Of a stretch of DNA of 64,000 bases, positions 1 through 10,000 are shown in pieces; position 1 is the stretch's first letter, and each line of letters opens with the position of its first letter. The stretch spans positions 124,001 through 188,000 of the forward strand of contig NZ_JAPZSC010000018.1 of NCBI RefSeq assembly GCF_027531545.1, written 5' to 3'. A model generated the notes under the pieces. The model saw only the letters and a program-made list of their open reading frames with translations. It had not been told where the DNA came from and searched no databases. A program made the position numbers and the translations under genes. This stretch comes from Silanimonas sp. Lineage in GTDB: Bacteria; Pseudomonadota; Gammaproteobacteria; Xanthomonadales; Xanthomonadaceae.

Positions 1-141
1 CACCGTTCCGGTCCCGGGCCGCGGGCCGTGGGCGTGTTCGACCCGGCGCGGTATCCCGTTGCCACGGCCACCGGCCGCTGGCTGGCCTGGCCCTTCCAGC
101 GCCGCCCATCGACGGCTCAGGACAGATCACCGTCCACGTAG
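1..141 (+). CDS. C-terminal end of an unidentified protein (5' end outside window)
   Basis: Frame 1 is open from the window edge to a TAG at 139-141 and has the strong G/C third-position bias of the neighbouring genes, so it looks like the tail of a real plus-strand gene. About 46 residues are visible, including the stretch GVFDPARYPVATATGRW; I do not recognise the family. It would run about 25 bases into the convergent YchJ gene, which is acceptable for tail-to-tail genes but also leaves room for this being a chance open frame. No function is assigned. Confidence 0.35.
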   Translation, partial: HRSGPGPRAVGVFDPARYPVATATGRWLAWPFQRRPSTAQDRSPST

Positions 142-488
142 TACCAGCGTCCGTCCTCCCGCACGAAGCGGCTGGTCTCGTGCAGGCGCACGGCGGGCTT
201 TCCGCCCACCTTGAAGCGTGCGACGAACTCGACGACCGCGGTGTCGCCGTGCTCGACCGCGCGCTTCACCTCGAGGCACAACCAGCGCGTGCCGGGCTCC
301 GGCGCGAGGGCATCGGCCGCGGGCCGCGTGCTCGCGTGCCAGGTGGCCCGGAGGTAATCGACATCCCCGCGCACGTAGGCGCTGTAGCGCGAGCGCATCA
401 GGGCCTCGGCGGTCGGCGCGGGATGGTCGGCCCGCCAGCGTCCGCAGCAGTCCGCGCTGGCGCGGCCGCTGCCGCAGGCGCAACTCAC
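117..488 (-). CDS. YchJ family SEC-C motif protein
   Basis: A protein of about 123 residues opening with a cysteine cluster, CACGSGRASADCCG, the SEC-C type zinc-binding motif. It is followed by the YchJ/UPF0225 region with the typical LMRSRYSAYV and a later RWYYVDGDLS end. SEC-C motifs bind zinc, but the cellular role of YchJ is not established. I chose the GTG at 488 because it places the Cys motif at the very N terminus as in the family and gives a 4-base GTGA overlap with the stop of the upstream MgtC-like gene. A longer in-frame ATG at 533 would add an arginine-rich, family-atypical leader. Likely co-transcribed with the upstream membrane protein. Confidence 0.8.
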   Translation of the reverse strand: MSCACGSGRASADCCGRWRADHPAPTAEALMRSRYSAYVRGDVDYLRATWHASTRPAADALAPEPGTRWLCLEVKRAVEHGDTAVVEFVARFKVGGKPAVRLHETSRFVREDGRWYYVDGDLS

Positions 489-1726
489 GACCCGACCGGC
501 AACAGCACGGTCGCCAGCACGGCACCGACCCAAGCGATGGCGAGGCCCGCGCTGACGCGCAGCCCATAGGCCTTACCACCGGCCACCCACGCGACGGCGC
601 CACGGGCGATCACGCTGGCGGCGAGCACGGCCAGCACCGCCTGCCGGGCGGTCTCAAGCCCCATCAGGCCTTGGCCCACGAGTTGGCCGATCGAGGCGAC
701 CGCGGCGTGCACCTCGGCGATCGCCGCGAGGAAGGCCGTGGCCAATGCGCCGGCTTCGCCGAAGGCCTGACGCAGCAGCGCCGAGACCACCAGCACGCCG
801 GCCATGAAGCCGGCGAAGTACAGCGCGTGCGTGAAGCGGAACATCCGCGACTCCTGCGTGGGCGCCGGCTCGTCGCCCGATCCGCCGCGCAAGCCCAGCG
901 CGCCGCCGACGGCGAGCACGAGGCCGAAACCAAGCAGGGCCGGCATCACCGCCTTCAGCAGGGTGGCCGAGACCGTCGCCAGCACCGGGAACATCAGCAC
1001 CAGCGAGGCCAGTGCCGCGAACATGGCTGCGCCCACGCTGGGCCGCAGCAGGCTGGGGGTGGTCCGCACCCGCTGGCCGAAGCCGGCGATCGCCGCCGTC
1101 GACGACACGAAGCCGGCGAAGAAGCCCGCCACGGCCAGGCCCTTGCCGCTGCCGATGACGCGCAGCGCCACGTGGCCCAGCGCGCTGACGGCCATCACCA
1201 GCACCACGAGACGCCAAAGCTTCTGCGGATTCAGGGCGCCGCCCGGGCCGATCGATTCATCCGGCAGGAGCGGCAAGACCAGCAGCGCTGCGGCCAGCAG
1301 CAGCAGGCCATCGCGCACCTCGCGCTCGCTGATCAGGTCGCGGCCGAGGCGATGCAGCTTGTCCTTGGCCTGCAGCAGCAGGGCCACCAGCACGGCCAAG
1401 GCCGCGGCCAGGCCGGGCGAGCCCTGGGCCAGCGCGCCGAGCAGCACCGTGACCAGCAGGGCCACCTCGCCGGTTTGTCCCGGGTCGGAGGCATCGCTCA
1501 GGCGGTAGCTGCCGTAGGCAAGCAGGCCGACGGACCCGAGCACCACGAGGAACACCGGCAAGCCGAGCGTCCAGGCCACCGCGCCGGCGAGGGCGGCAAT
1601 GGTGTGCGTGCGCATGCCCGCCGGCGTGTGGCCACCGTGGTCGCGCTGGCGCTCGCGCACCACGCCGATCAGCAGGCCGAGGCCGAGGGCGGTGAGGTAT
1701 CCGGCGTACTGGGGATCAAGGCTCAT
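485..1726 (-). CDS. MgtC/SapB family (DUF4010) membrane protein
   Basis: A 413-residue, very hydrophobic protein with about a dozen predicted membrane helices. The first 140 residues match the MgtC/SapB domain ([13 protein letters not shown] near residue 15, then HTIAALAGA), and the remainder is the DUF4010 half with the conserved [13 protein letters not shown] region near residue 225. The two-part architecture and length fit the larger MgtC-related proteins found in many proteobacteria. Their role is uncertain: MgtC itself is tied to magnesium limitation and ATP homeostasis, but that should not be transferred to this family. Starts at ATG 1726, divergent from fbp, and overlaps the YchJ gene by 4 bases. 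Confidence 0.88.
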   Translation of the reverse strand: MSLDPQYAGYLTALGLGLLIGVVRERQRDHGGHTPAGMRTHTIAALAGAVAWTLGLPVFLVVLGSVGLLAYGSYRLSDASDPGQTGEVALLVTVLLGALAQGSPGLAAALAVLVALLLQAKDKLHRLGRDLISEREVRDGLLLLAAALLVLPLLPDESIGPGGALNPQKLWRLVVLVMAVSALGHVALRVIGSGKGLAVAGFFAGFVSSTAAIAGFGQRVRTTPSLLRPSVGAAMFAALASLVLMFPVLATVSATLLKAVMPALLGFGLVLAVGGALGLRGGSGDEPAPTQESRMFRFTHALYFAGFMAGVLVVSALLRQAFGEAGALATAFLAAIAEVHAAVASIGQLVGQGLMGLETARQAVLAVLAASVIARGAVAWVAGGKAYGLRVSAGLAIAWVGAVLATVLLPVGS

Positions 1727-1789
1727 GCGGGGATGATGGCATCGCCGGCCACCTTCGTGCCCGACCGGGGGGCCGCGCCCGGGGGCCGG

Positions 1790-1795
1790 TAGAAT
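1790..1795 (+). promoter_or_regulatory. Possible -10 element of the fbp promoter
   Basis: TAGAAT is a good -10 hexamer 30 bases before the fbp start, in the only intergenic gap between the divergent MgtC-like gene and fbp. No convincing -35 hexamer lies 16-18 bases upstream, so this is a tentative call. Confidence 0.3.
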
Positions 1796-1824
1796 GCGGG
1801 CTTCCCGCCCCTGGAGCCCCCGCG

Positions 1825-2829
1825 ATGTCGAGCCGCACGCCTCTCACCCGCTTCCTGATCGAGGCCGAACGCGCGGGGCAGATCAACCCGGAGCTGCGCC
1901 TGCTCATCGAAGTGGTGTCGCGCGCCTGCAAATCGATCAGCTACGCCATCAGCAAGGGCGCGCTGGGCGGCGTGCTGGGCGACGCCGGCACCGGCAACGT
2001 GCAGGGCGAGGCACAGAAGAAGCTCGACGTGCTCAGCAACGAGATCCTGCTCGAAGCGAACGCCTGGGGCGGCCACCTCGCCGGCATCGCCTCCGAAGAA
2101 ATGGACGACCCGCACCCGATCCCGGACGCCTATCCGAAGGGCAACTTCCTGCTGCTGTTCGACCCGCTCGACGGCAGCTCGAACATCGACGTCAACGTGA
2201 GCGTGGGCACCATCTTCTCGGTGCTGCGCTGCCCGGACGGCATCACCGAGCCGCAGACCGAGCACTTCCTGCAGCCGGGCACCGAGCAGGTGTGCGCGGG
2301 CTACACCGTCTACGGCCCCTGCACCGTGCTGGTGCTGACCATCGGCCACGGCACGCATGCCTTCACGCTGGACCGCGAGACCGGCAGCTTCATCCTCACC
2401 CAGCGCGACATCCGCATCCCGGCCGACACCCAGGAATACGCGATCAACGCCAGCAATGCGCGCCACTGGGACGCGCCGGTGAAGCGCTACGTCGATGATC
2501 TTCTCGCCGGCAAAACCGGCCCGCGCGGCAAGGACTTCAACACGCGCTGGATCGCGAGCATGGTGGCCGACGTGCACCGCATCATGACCCGCGGCGGCAC
2601 CTTCATGTACCCGGTCGATGCCAAGTGCCGCGACAAGGGTGGCCGCCTGCGCCTGATGTACGAAGCCAACCCGATGGCCTTCCTCGTCGAACAAGCCGGC
2701 GGCGCGGCCACCACCGGCACGCAGCGCATGCTCGAAGTATCGCCCACCGGCCTGCACATGCGCGTTCCGGTGATCCTCGGCTCGAAGAACGAAGTGGCCG
2801 AATACGAGCGCTACGTGCGCGAGGGCTGA
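1825..2829 (+). CDS. fbp: Class 1 fructose-1,6-bisphosphatase
   Basis: A cytosolic enzyme of gluconeogenesis that hydrolyses fructose 1,6-bisphosphate to fructose 6-phosphate. The 334-residue length is normal for class 1 FBPase. The metal-binding signature [13 protein letters not shown] sits at residues 112-124, preceded by ASEEMDD (near 90) supplying acidic metal ligands. The C-terminal part carries [19 protein letters not shown] and the [10 protein letters not shown] segment that close the active site. Starts at ATG 1825. It is the first gene of a tight plus-strand run (3 bases to the oxygenase gene). Confidence 0.97.
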   Translation: MSSRTPLTRFLIEAERAGQINPELRLLIEVVSRACKSISYAISKGALGGVLGDAGTGNVQGEAQKKLDVLSNEILLEANAWGGHLAGIASEEMDDPHPIPDAYPKGNFLLLFDPLDGSSNIDVNVSVGTIFSVLRCPDGITEPQTEHFLQPGTEQVCAGYTVYGPCTVLVLTIGHGTHAFTLDRETGSFILTQRDIRIPADTQEYAINASNARHWDAPVKRYVDDLLAGKTGPRGKDFNTRWIASMVADVHRIMTRGGTFMYPVDAKCRDKGGRLRLMYEANPMAFLVEQAGGAATTGTQRMLEVSPTGLHMRVPVILGSKNEVAEYERYVREG

Positions 2830-2832
2830 GCA

Positions 2833-3543
2833 ATGGACAGCGCGCACCCCGATTTCATCGAGGTCTACGAGGGCCTGATCGACCCGACCTGGTGCGCGGC
2901 GCTTTGCCGTCGCTTCGACGCGGCCAACCACGTCGACGGCCGCGTGGGCGGCGGCGTCTTTCCCGACATGAAGAAGAGCCGCGATCTCGAGATCACCGGC
3001 CGCGCCGACTGGAACGACGTCAGCGCCACGCTGATGGGCGCGGTGCTGAAAGCGCTGATGGCCTACCTGCGGACCTACCCGCATACGATCGTCGCGCCGC
3101 TGATGCTCGAGCACCGCCCCGCCGATGGCGGCCCGGCGCGCCGCCTCGGTGCCGAGGATCTCGCCGCCCTGGACGACGGCAGCCTGCTCGGCCTCGTTCA
3201 GCAGCTGCTGCGCCCCGGCAGCATCAACCTGCAGCGCTACACCGCCGGCGAGGGGGGTTACCCCTACTGGCATTGCGAGCTCTACCCGCGCGATGCCAAC
3301 AGCGAAACGCTGCACCGCACCCTGCTGTGGACGATCTACCTCAACGATGCGTTCGACGAGGGCGAGACGGAGTTCCTGTACCAGCGCCGCAAGGTGGTGC
3401 CGAAGACCGGCAGCGTGCTGATCGCCCCCACCGCGTTCACGCACACGCACCGCGGCAACCGGCCGGCGGGCGGCGACAAGTACATCGCGACGAGCTGGAT
3501 CCTGTTCAATCGCGCGGAAGCCATCTTCGGCCGCGCGGGATGA
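2833..3543 (+). CDS. 2OG-Fe(II) oxygenase family protein
   Basis: A 236-residue protein resembling the prolyl-4-hydroxylase-like 2-oxoglutarate/Fe(II) oxygenases. The C-terminal double-stranded beta-helix shows a proximal iron motif H147-x-E149 in YWHCELYP (Glu instead of the commoner Asp), a TLLWTIYLND strand, EGETEFLYQ, and a distal His within FTHTHRGNR (H204 or H206) followed by an Arg. The substrate cannot be told from sequence. It sits 3 bases after fbp and overlaps the next gene by 4 bases (ATGA), so it is probably expressed as part of this operon. Confidence 0.75.
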   Translation: MDSAHPDFIEVYEGLIDPTWCAALCRRFDAANHVDGRVGGGVFPDMKKSRDLEITGRADWNDVSATLMGAVLKALMAYLRTYPHTIVAPLMLEHRPADGGPARRLGAEDLAALDDGSLLGLVQQLLRPGSINLQRYTAGEGGYPYWHCELYPRDANSETLHRTLLWTIYLNDAFDEGETEFLYQRRKVVPKTGSVLIAPTAFTHTHRGNRPAGGDKYIATSWILFNRAEAIFGRAG

Positions 3544-4451
3544 GATCCGGCGCGTCGCTTGCCGCGACGACGGCGCTGGCGCTGCTCGCCTTCGCGGCGA
3601 ATTCGCTGCTGTGCCGGTTCGCGCTCATCGGCGGCGGCACCGACGCGGCGAGCTTCACCGCGATCCGGCTCGGGGCTGGCGCGCTGGTGTTGGCCGGGCT
3701 GCTGGCAGCGCGCCGACGACGCGAGGCGCCGCGTCCCGATGCCGGCATCGTGGAACGCGCCGGCTGGCGCAGCGCTTTCGCGCTGTTCGCCTACGCGGCG
3801 GGTTTCTCGCTGGCCTATGTCGACGTCGGCGCGGCCACCGGTGCGCTGCTTCTGTTCGGCGCCGTGCAGGCGACGATGCTGCTGATCGGCCTGTGGCAGG
3901 GCGAGCGGCTGGCGGGCACGCAGTGGGCCGGCTTCGTCGTGGCCGCGCTCGGGCTGGTGGCGCTGCTGCTGCCCGGCGCCGCGGCGCCACCACTCGGGGC
4001 CGCACTGTGGATGATCGGCGCGGGCGTGGCCTGGGGCCTGTATTCGCTGTGGGGCCGCGGCAGCACCGACCCCGTCGCCGACACGGCCGGCAACTTCCTG
4101 CGCAGCCTGCCGTTCGCGCTCGGCCTGCTCGCGCTGCACCTCGATGCGCTGGCACTGGACGCACGCGGCCTGCTCGGTGCCGTGGCCTCCGGCGCGCTCG
4201 CTTCGGGCCTCGGCTACGTGCTCTGGTACCGCGTGTTGCCGCAGCTCGGCGCCCTGCGCGCCGCGAGCCTGCAGCTGGCGGTGCCGCCGCTGGCGGCCGT
4301 CGCCGGCGTGCTGCTGCTCGGCGAGACGCTCGATGCCACCCGCCTGCTGGCCGGCGCGGCCATCCTCGCCGGCATCGCCGTCGTGTTGCGCGGTCGGCGC
4401 GTCGGGACGCATCCTCAGGCGCCCACCGCCACGCCCGGACCCCGTCCATGA
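3540..4451 (+). CDS. EamA/DMT family transporter
   Basis: A 303-residue inner-membrane protein with ten hydrophobic segments arranged as two EamA repeats, the layout of drug/metabolite transporters. Recognisable pieces are the N-terminal FAANSLLCRFAL, the FTAIRLGAGALVL segment, and the second-repeat GYVLWYRVLPQLGALRAAS followed by LGETLDATRLLAGAAILAG. The substrate is unknown. The ATG at 3540 overlaps the stop of the oxygenase gene (ATGA) and fits the N terminus of the family. A longer open frame extends upstream inside fbp and the oxygenase, but that part is antisense-like noise with poor codon use. Confidence 0.9.
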   Translation: MRSGASLAATTALALLAFAANSLLCRFALIGGGTDAASFTAIRLGAGALVLAGLLAARRRREAPRPDAGIVERAGWRSAFALFAYAAGFSLAYVDVGAATGALLLFGAVQATMLLIGLWQGERLAGTQWAGFVVAALGLVALLLPGAAAPPLGAALWMIGAGVAWGLYSLWGRGSTDPVADTAGNFLRSLPFALGLLALHLDALALDARGLLGAVASGALASGLGYVLWYRVLPQLGALRAASLQLAVPPLAAVAGVLLLGETLDATRLLAGAAILAGIAVVLRGRRVGTHPQAPTATPGPRP

Positions 4452-4666
4452 TCCTTCGCCTCGTCGCCATCCTCCTCGTCATCGCCGGCGGGCTCGCGCT
4501 CGCATTCGGCAGCTTCAGCTACACGCAGGAGAAGACCGCGCTGAAGGCCGGCCCGCTGGAGCTGAAGGTGCAGGACAAGGAAACCGTCACCATCCCGCCC
4601 TGGGCGGGCGGTGGCGCCATCGCCCTCGGCGTGGTGCTGCTGCTCGTCGGCGGCCGCAAGCGCTGA
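4448..4666 (+). CDS. Small two-helix membrane protein
   Basis: A 72-residue protein with an N-terminal hydrophobic helix (residues 2-22), a short polar middle containing FSYTQEKTALKAGPLELKVQ, and a second hydrophobic helix (about 52-68) ending in GGRKR. This is the look of small conserved proteins of unknown function found in many proteobacteria. Start ATG 4448 overlaps the EamA stop by 4 bases (ATGA), which supports both the start and translational coupling. No function can be assigned. Confidence 0.75.
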   Translation: MILRLVAILLVIAGGLALAFGSFSYTQEKTALKAGPLELKVQDKETVTIPPWAGGGAIALGVVLLLVGGRKR

Positions 4667-4682
4667 GGTCGAGGGCATCGCG

Positions 4683-4940
4683 ATGAGCGACACCGACCTG
4701 CCACCCCTGCCCGACACGCCAACCGGCTTCTACCGCCACTACAAGGGCGGCGAGTACGAAGTGCTCGGCGGCGTGCGCCACAGCGAGACGCTCGAACCGC
4801 TCGTGCTGTATCGCGCGCTGTACGGCGAACGCGGGCTGTGGGTGCGGCCGCACGCGATGTTCTTCAGCCCGGTGATCGTGCACGGGCATGCGCAGCCGCG
4901 CTTCGCCTTCGTTTCGCCGGACCTGCCGCCGGAGCACTGA
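4683..4940 (+). CDS. DUF1653 domain protein
   Basis: An 85-residue protein that is almost entirely one DUF1653 domain: GFYRHYKGGEYEVLGGVRHS, then LVLYRALYGERGLWVRPHAMF. These small cytosolic proteins are widespread but uncharacterised. It starts at ATG 4683, 16 bases after the small membrane protein, so it probably closes the fbp operon. Confidence 0.9.
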   Translation: MSDTDLPPLPDTPTGFYRHYKGGEYEVLGGVRHSETLEPLVLYRALYGERGLWVRPHAMFFSPVIVHGHAQPRFAFVSPDLPPEH

Positions 4941-4990
4941 GCGCGTCGAGCGGGACCAATCGAGGGATCACACACCACGGGGAGCGGGGA

Positions 4991-6898
4991 ATGGCGACGA
5001 AAGCTTGGCTCGCGGCACTGGTTCACGGCGGTTTGTGGCTCGGCGCACTGGCCGCGGCGGAGGCCCAAGCCGCGCCGGTCTTCGTCGAGGCGCCGTGCGA
5101 CATCCCGATCGTCAACGACGCGGTGCGCGAACGACTGCGCTGCGGGACCGTGAGCGTGCCCCGCGATGCGGCGCGCCCGGCGGACGGGAGCTTCGAACTC
5201 GCCGTCGTGGTGAAGCGCAGTGCCGCGCCCACTGCAGGCACCACGCCGATCCTGTTCCTCCACGGCGGCCCCGGCGGCCAGCAGGTGCCCTACATGGGCC
5301 TGGGCGCCACGGACTTCACGCCGGGCCGCGACGTCATCGCCTTCGACATGCGTGGCGGTGGCCGCACCGGTCCGGCGCTGTGCGGCGGCATGACGGCCGC
5401 CCTGTTCGAATCCTTCCGCATCGCCCTTCGCGGCGGCGATCCGATGCCCGCGCGACAGGCCGCGCTCGATGCGTGCATGGACGAACTCGCCGCGGCCGGC
5501 TACCGGCCCGAGCACTTCGGCAGCGTGCGCAACGTCGAGGACGCGGAAAGCATCCGCCAAGCGCTCGGCATCGACCGTTGGGCCGTGTACGGCACGTCGT
5601 ACGGCACGACGGTAGGCGCCGAGTACCTCGCGCGGCATCCGGAAGCCATCGAATCACTGGTGCTGGATTCGCTCTACCCGCCGGACGCGTATGTGCACAC
5701 GGTGCGCGAGGCCCAAGGCCGGGCCATCGGGCGCCTCTTGGACGAGTGCGCGAGCGAGGCGGCCTGCGCCGCGCGCTTCCCCGGCCTCGACCGGGCGAAA
5801 GCGGACGCCGCACTGGCGTCGTTCGCGACCGATCCGCTGCCCTTCCATCTCGGGGGAGGGCGCTACGTGGCGGATGAGCGAGCGGTCCGCAGCGCCCTCT
5901 ACACCCTGTTCTACACGGAAGCGATGGCGCGCTCGGTGCCCTGGTTCGTCGATGCCGTGGTCCGCCGCGACGGCGACGCGATCGCCTCAGCACTCGGCGC
6001 TCCGCTGCTGGTCCGCGACGCTTTTGCGGACGCTGGCGTCGCCATGCCCGGGCTGCTGGGCACGGATTGCCGCGACCGCGCCCGGCACCACGCGCCACAC
6101 GCGGGGCCCGGCCCCAATTGGATGGACATGTTCCTCGGCATCCCCAACGGCGCCTGCCGCGACCTCCCGCTCGGCCCGGTGCCCGGCCTGCCCGAGGGCA
6201 CGACGGTACCGGTGCTGGTGCTGTCCGCCGGCTACGACGGTTTCCAACCCGACGGCGAGGCGGTGGCCACAGCCATCGGACCGGCCGCCACCGCGTACTT
6301 GCTGCCACGGGCCGCCCACAGCGTTCGCGGCGCCGGCGACTGCCCGCGCGGCATCGTGTCGGCCTTCATCAACGATCCGTCGAAGACGCCGGACACCGCA
6401 TGCATCGCGGAAATGACGGCACCGCCGTTCGTGCTCGACGTGCGACCGATGCCGGCGATGACGACCCTCGGGGCGGCGGCGAGCGGAGGCCGCCCGCCGG
6501 CCGGCGTGCTGGTGGCGGCGGCCGGCTTCGTTCTCCTGCTGCTTGCGGGCATCGTGGTCCCGGCGATCCTGTGGCTGTGGCGTCGCCTTCGCCGAACGCC
6601 GGCGGCACCAGGCGCACGAGGCGTCCGGGCCTTGGCCGTGGGCGGCGGCCTTTTGGGCGTCGCCGGCGCGGTCCTGCCGGTGGCCGGCACGATGCAGGCG
6701 CATCCCGGAATGATGGGCTTCGGGCTGGAGCCGACGCTGGCCCTCGGCCTGTGGGCGATTCCGGTCGGCGGGACGATGGCATTGCTTGCCCTTGGCCTCG
6801 CCCTGCTGAAACGGCAATGGGGCGTCGCACTGGCGGCCCTCGGCGGCGTGGTCGCCGTGGTGGGCATTCTCGTCCTCGGGCTCGCGCCCTGGGGCTGA
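4991..6898 (+). CDS. Secreted alpha/beta hydrolase (tripeptidyl/prolyl aminopeptidase-like) with C-terminal membrane domain
   Basis: A 635-residue protein. A signal peptide covers roughly the first 27 residues. The alpha/beta-hydrolase core has the oxyanion motif HGGPGG (about 97-102), the nucleophile elbow GTSYG with Ser203, an acidic residue at Asp416 in GYDGFQP, and His443 in RAAHSVRG: a complete Ser-Asp-His triad of the proline iminopeptidase/TAP family. The last 130 residues add about four membrane helices, which is not usual in this family and suggests an enzyme tethered to the inner membrane facing the periplasm. A purine-rich ribosome site GGGGAGCGGGGA lies directly before ATG 4991. 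The substrate, presumably peptides or an ester, is inferred from the family only. Confidence 0.85.
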   Translation: MATKAWLAALVHGGLWLGALAAAEAQAAPVFVEAPCDIPIVNDAVRERLRCGTVSVPRDAARPADGSFELAVVVKRSAAPTAGTTPILFLHGGPGGQQVPYMGLGATDFTPGRDVIAFDMRGGGRTGPALCGGMTAALFESFRIALRGGDPMPARQAALDACMDELAAAGYRPEHFGSVRNVEDAESIRQALGIDRWAVYGTSYGTTVGAEYLARHPEAIESLVLDSLYPPDAYVHTVREAQGRAIGRLLDECASEAACAARFPGLDRAKADAALASFATDPLPFHLGGGRYVADERAVRSALYTLFYTEAMARSVPWFVDAVVRRDGDAIASALGAPLLVRDAFADAGVAMPGLLGTDCRDRARHHAPHAGPGPNWMDMFLGIPNGACRDLPLGPVPGLPEGTTVPVLVLSAGYDGFQPDGEAVATAIGPAATAYLLPRAAHSVRGAGDCPRGIVSAFINDPSKTPDTACIAEMTAPPFVLDVRPMPAMTTLGAAASGGRPPAGVLVAAAGFVLLLLAGIVVPAILWLWRRLRRTPAAPGARGVRALAVGGGLLGVAGAVLPVAGTMQAHPGMMGFGLEPTLALGLWAIPVGGTMALLALGLALLKRQWGVALAALGGVVAVVGILVLGLAPWG

Positions 6899-7039
6899 GG
6901 CAGCGAACTTTGGCGCAAGCGCCCAGACCCGGGCGCACGTCCGCTTGAATCCTGGCGAGCTGCGGCAAGGTTCACACCGCACCCCGTCGCGGGACTGATA
7001 GCGTCTCCATCCAGTTGCCACCCAAGGAACGGGGTCGCC

Positions 7040-10000
7040 GTGCCGCACGCACCCGAGCTTAACGCAAGGAGTCCTCTCGACACGCCGCGGGCGCACCGCC
7101 GCCTCGCGCGTTGGTGGATCGCGACAGCGTTTGCACTGGCGGCAGCGTTCACCGGGGCGAATGCCCGGGCCGAGGTCACCGACACCGCGACCGTCCCGAC
7201 CTTCCTAAGCGTGCCGGGCATCCCGCGGGATGTCGTGCCGAGCTTGGCGCAGGACGGTGAGGGCTTCCTCTGGGTCGGTACCGGCGATGGCCTTGCCCGG
7301 TACGACGGCTACCGGCTGAAGTCGGTCGAGCGCGAGGGCAGCGATCCGCTCGCGCGCAACATGGGCTGGATCCGCACCATGGTGACCGGGCCGGACGGTC
7401 GCGTCTGGATGGGGACCGAGTCGGCGGGGCTCGCCGTGTACGACCCCGACCAACGGCGCATTCTCAACCTAGGAGGGCCGGAGGCCGGCCCGCAGCACGC
7501 CATCATCGCGCTGGCCCTCGATGGCGAACGGCGGGTGTGGATCGGCACGGTGGGCGGAGGGCTGCTGCGCTACGACGAGGGCCGCAAGCACTTCGAGCGT
7601 CTCGCCCTGCCGGCCCTGGCGCAGGACGACGTCCATGCGTCGGCCATCACCCGCGGCAAGGACGGCACGATGTGGATCGGCCACCGGCACGGCCTCGCCC
7701 GCTGGCGGCCGGGCGCCGCGGCGGCCGAGGTCGTGGCCCTGCCGCCGCATCCCCGTGTGAACGGACCCGACACGGTCCAAGCTCTCCTCGCCACCGAGGA
7801 GGGAAGGCTGTGGCTCGGCACCCAGCATGGGGACCTCGGGATCCTCGAGGCCAACGACGCCTTCCGCTGGCTCCCCGCGGCGGAACGCGGCGGCATCCAG
7901 GCCCTCGCCTTCGATGGCCATGGGCAACTCTGGGTAGGCCACCGCTCCGGTCTCGACCTCATTGATCCGGCCAGCGGTGCGCTGCGGCAGCGACTTCGCC
8001 ACCGCGGCGACCAACCGGGCGGGCTCGCCGGCAACGACGTCACGCAGATCCTCCGCGCGGCCAACGGCGCGATGTGGGTCGCCGGCTATGGCGTGGGCCT
8101 GCAGCGCCACGCCAGCAGCCCGGCCATCGCAATCCGCGGCCCCGATGCCAACCCGGACAGCCCCTTGGGCTACGCGGACGTGCGAGCCCTGGTGGCATTG
8201 GACGCCGAGCGCATCCTCGCCGCGACGGCCACGGGCCGGGTGGCCGTCCTCGATGCGGCGCTTCGAGTGCAGGGGGCCTGGCCGGCACCGGGACCGGCCA
8301 TCGAAGCCATGGCGCGCGATGCGACGGGCGACCTCTGGATGGCGGGCGGCGGGCGGGCTTGGCGATTCAGTCCCGAAGGCCGGATCCGCGGCCAATGGGA
8401 CACCGAGGCCGGCCGTTCCATCTTTCTGCGCGCGGGCCCGGACGGCACGCTGTGGCTCGGCGCCGATCGTGGGCTGCTGCGGCTCCGGCCCGGCGCGTCG
8501 GCCTTCGAGCCGGTGACGGATCGCGGCGGCACGCCGCTCGCGGAAGAAATCTTCGCCATGACCGCGGACGGCAAGGGCGGCTGGTGGGTGGGTGGACGCG
8601 CCGGCCTGTTCCGCATCGTTGCCGGCGAGAACGTCCTGACGCCCACCGAGGCTGCGCCGGGGCACGAGCTCGGATTCCCGCTCGTCCTCGGCCTGCTGCT
8701 CGATCGACGCGGACAACTCTGGGTCGACACACCGGTCGCCGGCCTGCATCGGCTCGAGGGCGTCGATGCGCAGGGCCGACTTCGGTTCGAGCGCATCAGC
8801 GTGCGCCACGGCATCGTTGGTCGACCCTTCGGCGCGAACCTTCACGAGGACGAACGCGGCCGTCTCTGGTCTCAGGCCTTCATCTACGACCCGTCGGCCG
8901 ACCGCCTCGACGAGCTCCGTCCGGCCGACGGGGTGCAGATCGGCACGCCGTGGTTCGGCGCCGACGCCCGCTTGCCCGATGGGCGCCTGTTGTTCGGCGG
9001 CAGTCGCGGTGTGATGCGGGTCGATCCGCGACGCTTCGAAGTCTCGGAAGCGCAGCCGCCCCTCGTGGTCACCGGCCTGCGCATCGACGGCCTGCCGCAT
9101 CGGCCACGTTCGCTGCGCGAGGGCCTCGTGCTGCCCCCGGGCAGGCGAAGCTTCGGCGTGGAATTCGCCGCGCTGGAGTATGCCGATCCGCAGCGCGTGC
9201 GCTACCGCTACCGCCTCGCCGGCTACGACCCGGATTGGCTGCCGACCGACGCCTCGTTCCGCAGCCCGAGCTATAGCGAACTGAGGCCAGGCGCCTACAC
9301 CTTCGAGGTGCAGGCCACCAACCGCAACGGGATCTGGAACCCGAAAACGCTGCGCCTCCCGGTGACCGTGCAACCCCGATGGTGGCAGACGCTCTGGGCG
9401 CACTGGGCCTTCGGCCTGCTGGTCATCGCCGCCGTCTCGGGCGTGGTCCGGCTGCGCACCGCCCAGCTGCGCCGCCGCCAAGGCGTGCTTGAAGCCATGG
9501 TCGCGGAGCGGACGAGGGAACTGGAGGAGGCCAGCCTCACCGATCCGCTCACCGGCCTGCGCAACCGCCGGCATCTGATGCGCCATATCGAAGACGATCT
9601 CCGCCGCGCACGCGCGCCGACTCGCTCCACCAGGCCGAACGGACGGCAAAGCGCCGATCTCCTCGTGTTCGTCATCGATCTCGATCATTTCAAGACGATC
9701 AACGACCGCTACGGACACGCCATCGGCGATGCCCTGCTGGTGCAGACCGCTGGGACCCTGCGGCACCTGTTCCGTGAAGGGGACACGCTGGTGCGCTGGG
9801 GCGGCGAAGAGTTCCTCGTGATCGCCCGCGACAGCGATCGCCACCGGGCCGGCGAACTGGCCGAGCGCCTGCGCTGCGAGCTGCGCGACATGGCCTTGCG
9901 CCTGCCCGGCGACGAGGACGCGTCCGTGTCGATCACCGCTTCGATCGGCTTCGTCGCCTACCCGCCGGACCGCTCGACGCCCGACGCGTGGTCCCTCGAC

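Noticed and set aside
2625-4451. A 608-codon frame that would fuse an N-terminal extension to the EamA transporter
   Set aside because: The extra part lies within fbp and the oxygenase gene in another frame and is Arg-rich noise. The ATG at 3540 gives a normal EamA protein with a 4-base overlap.
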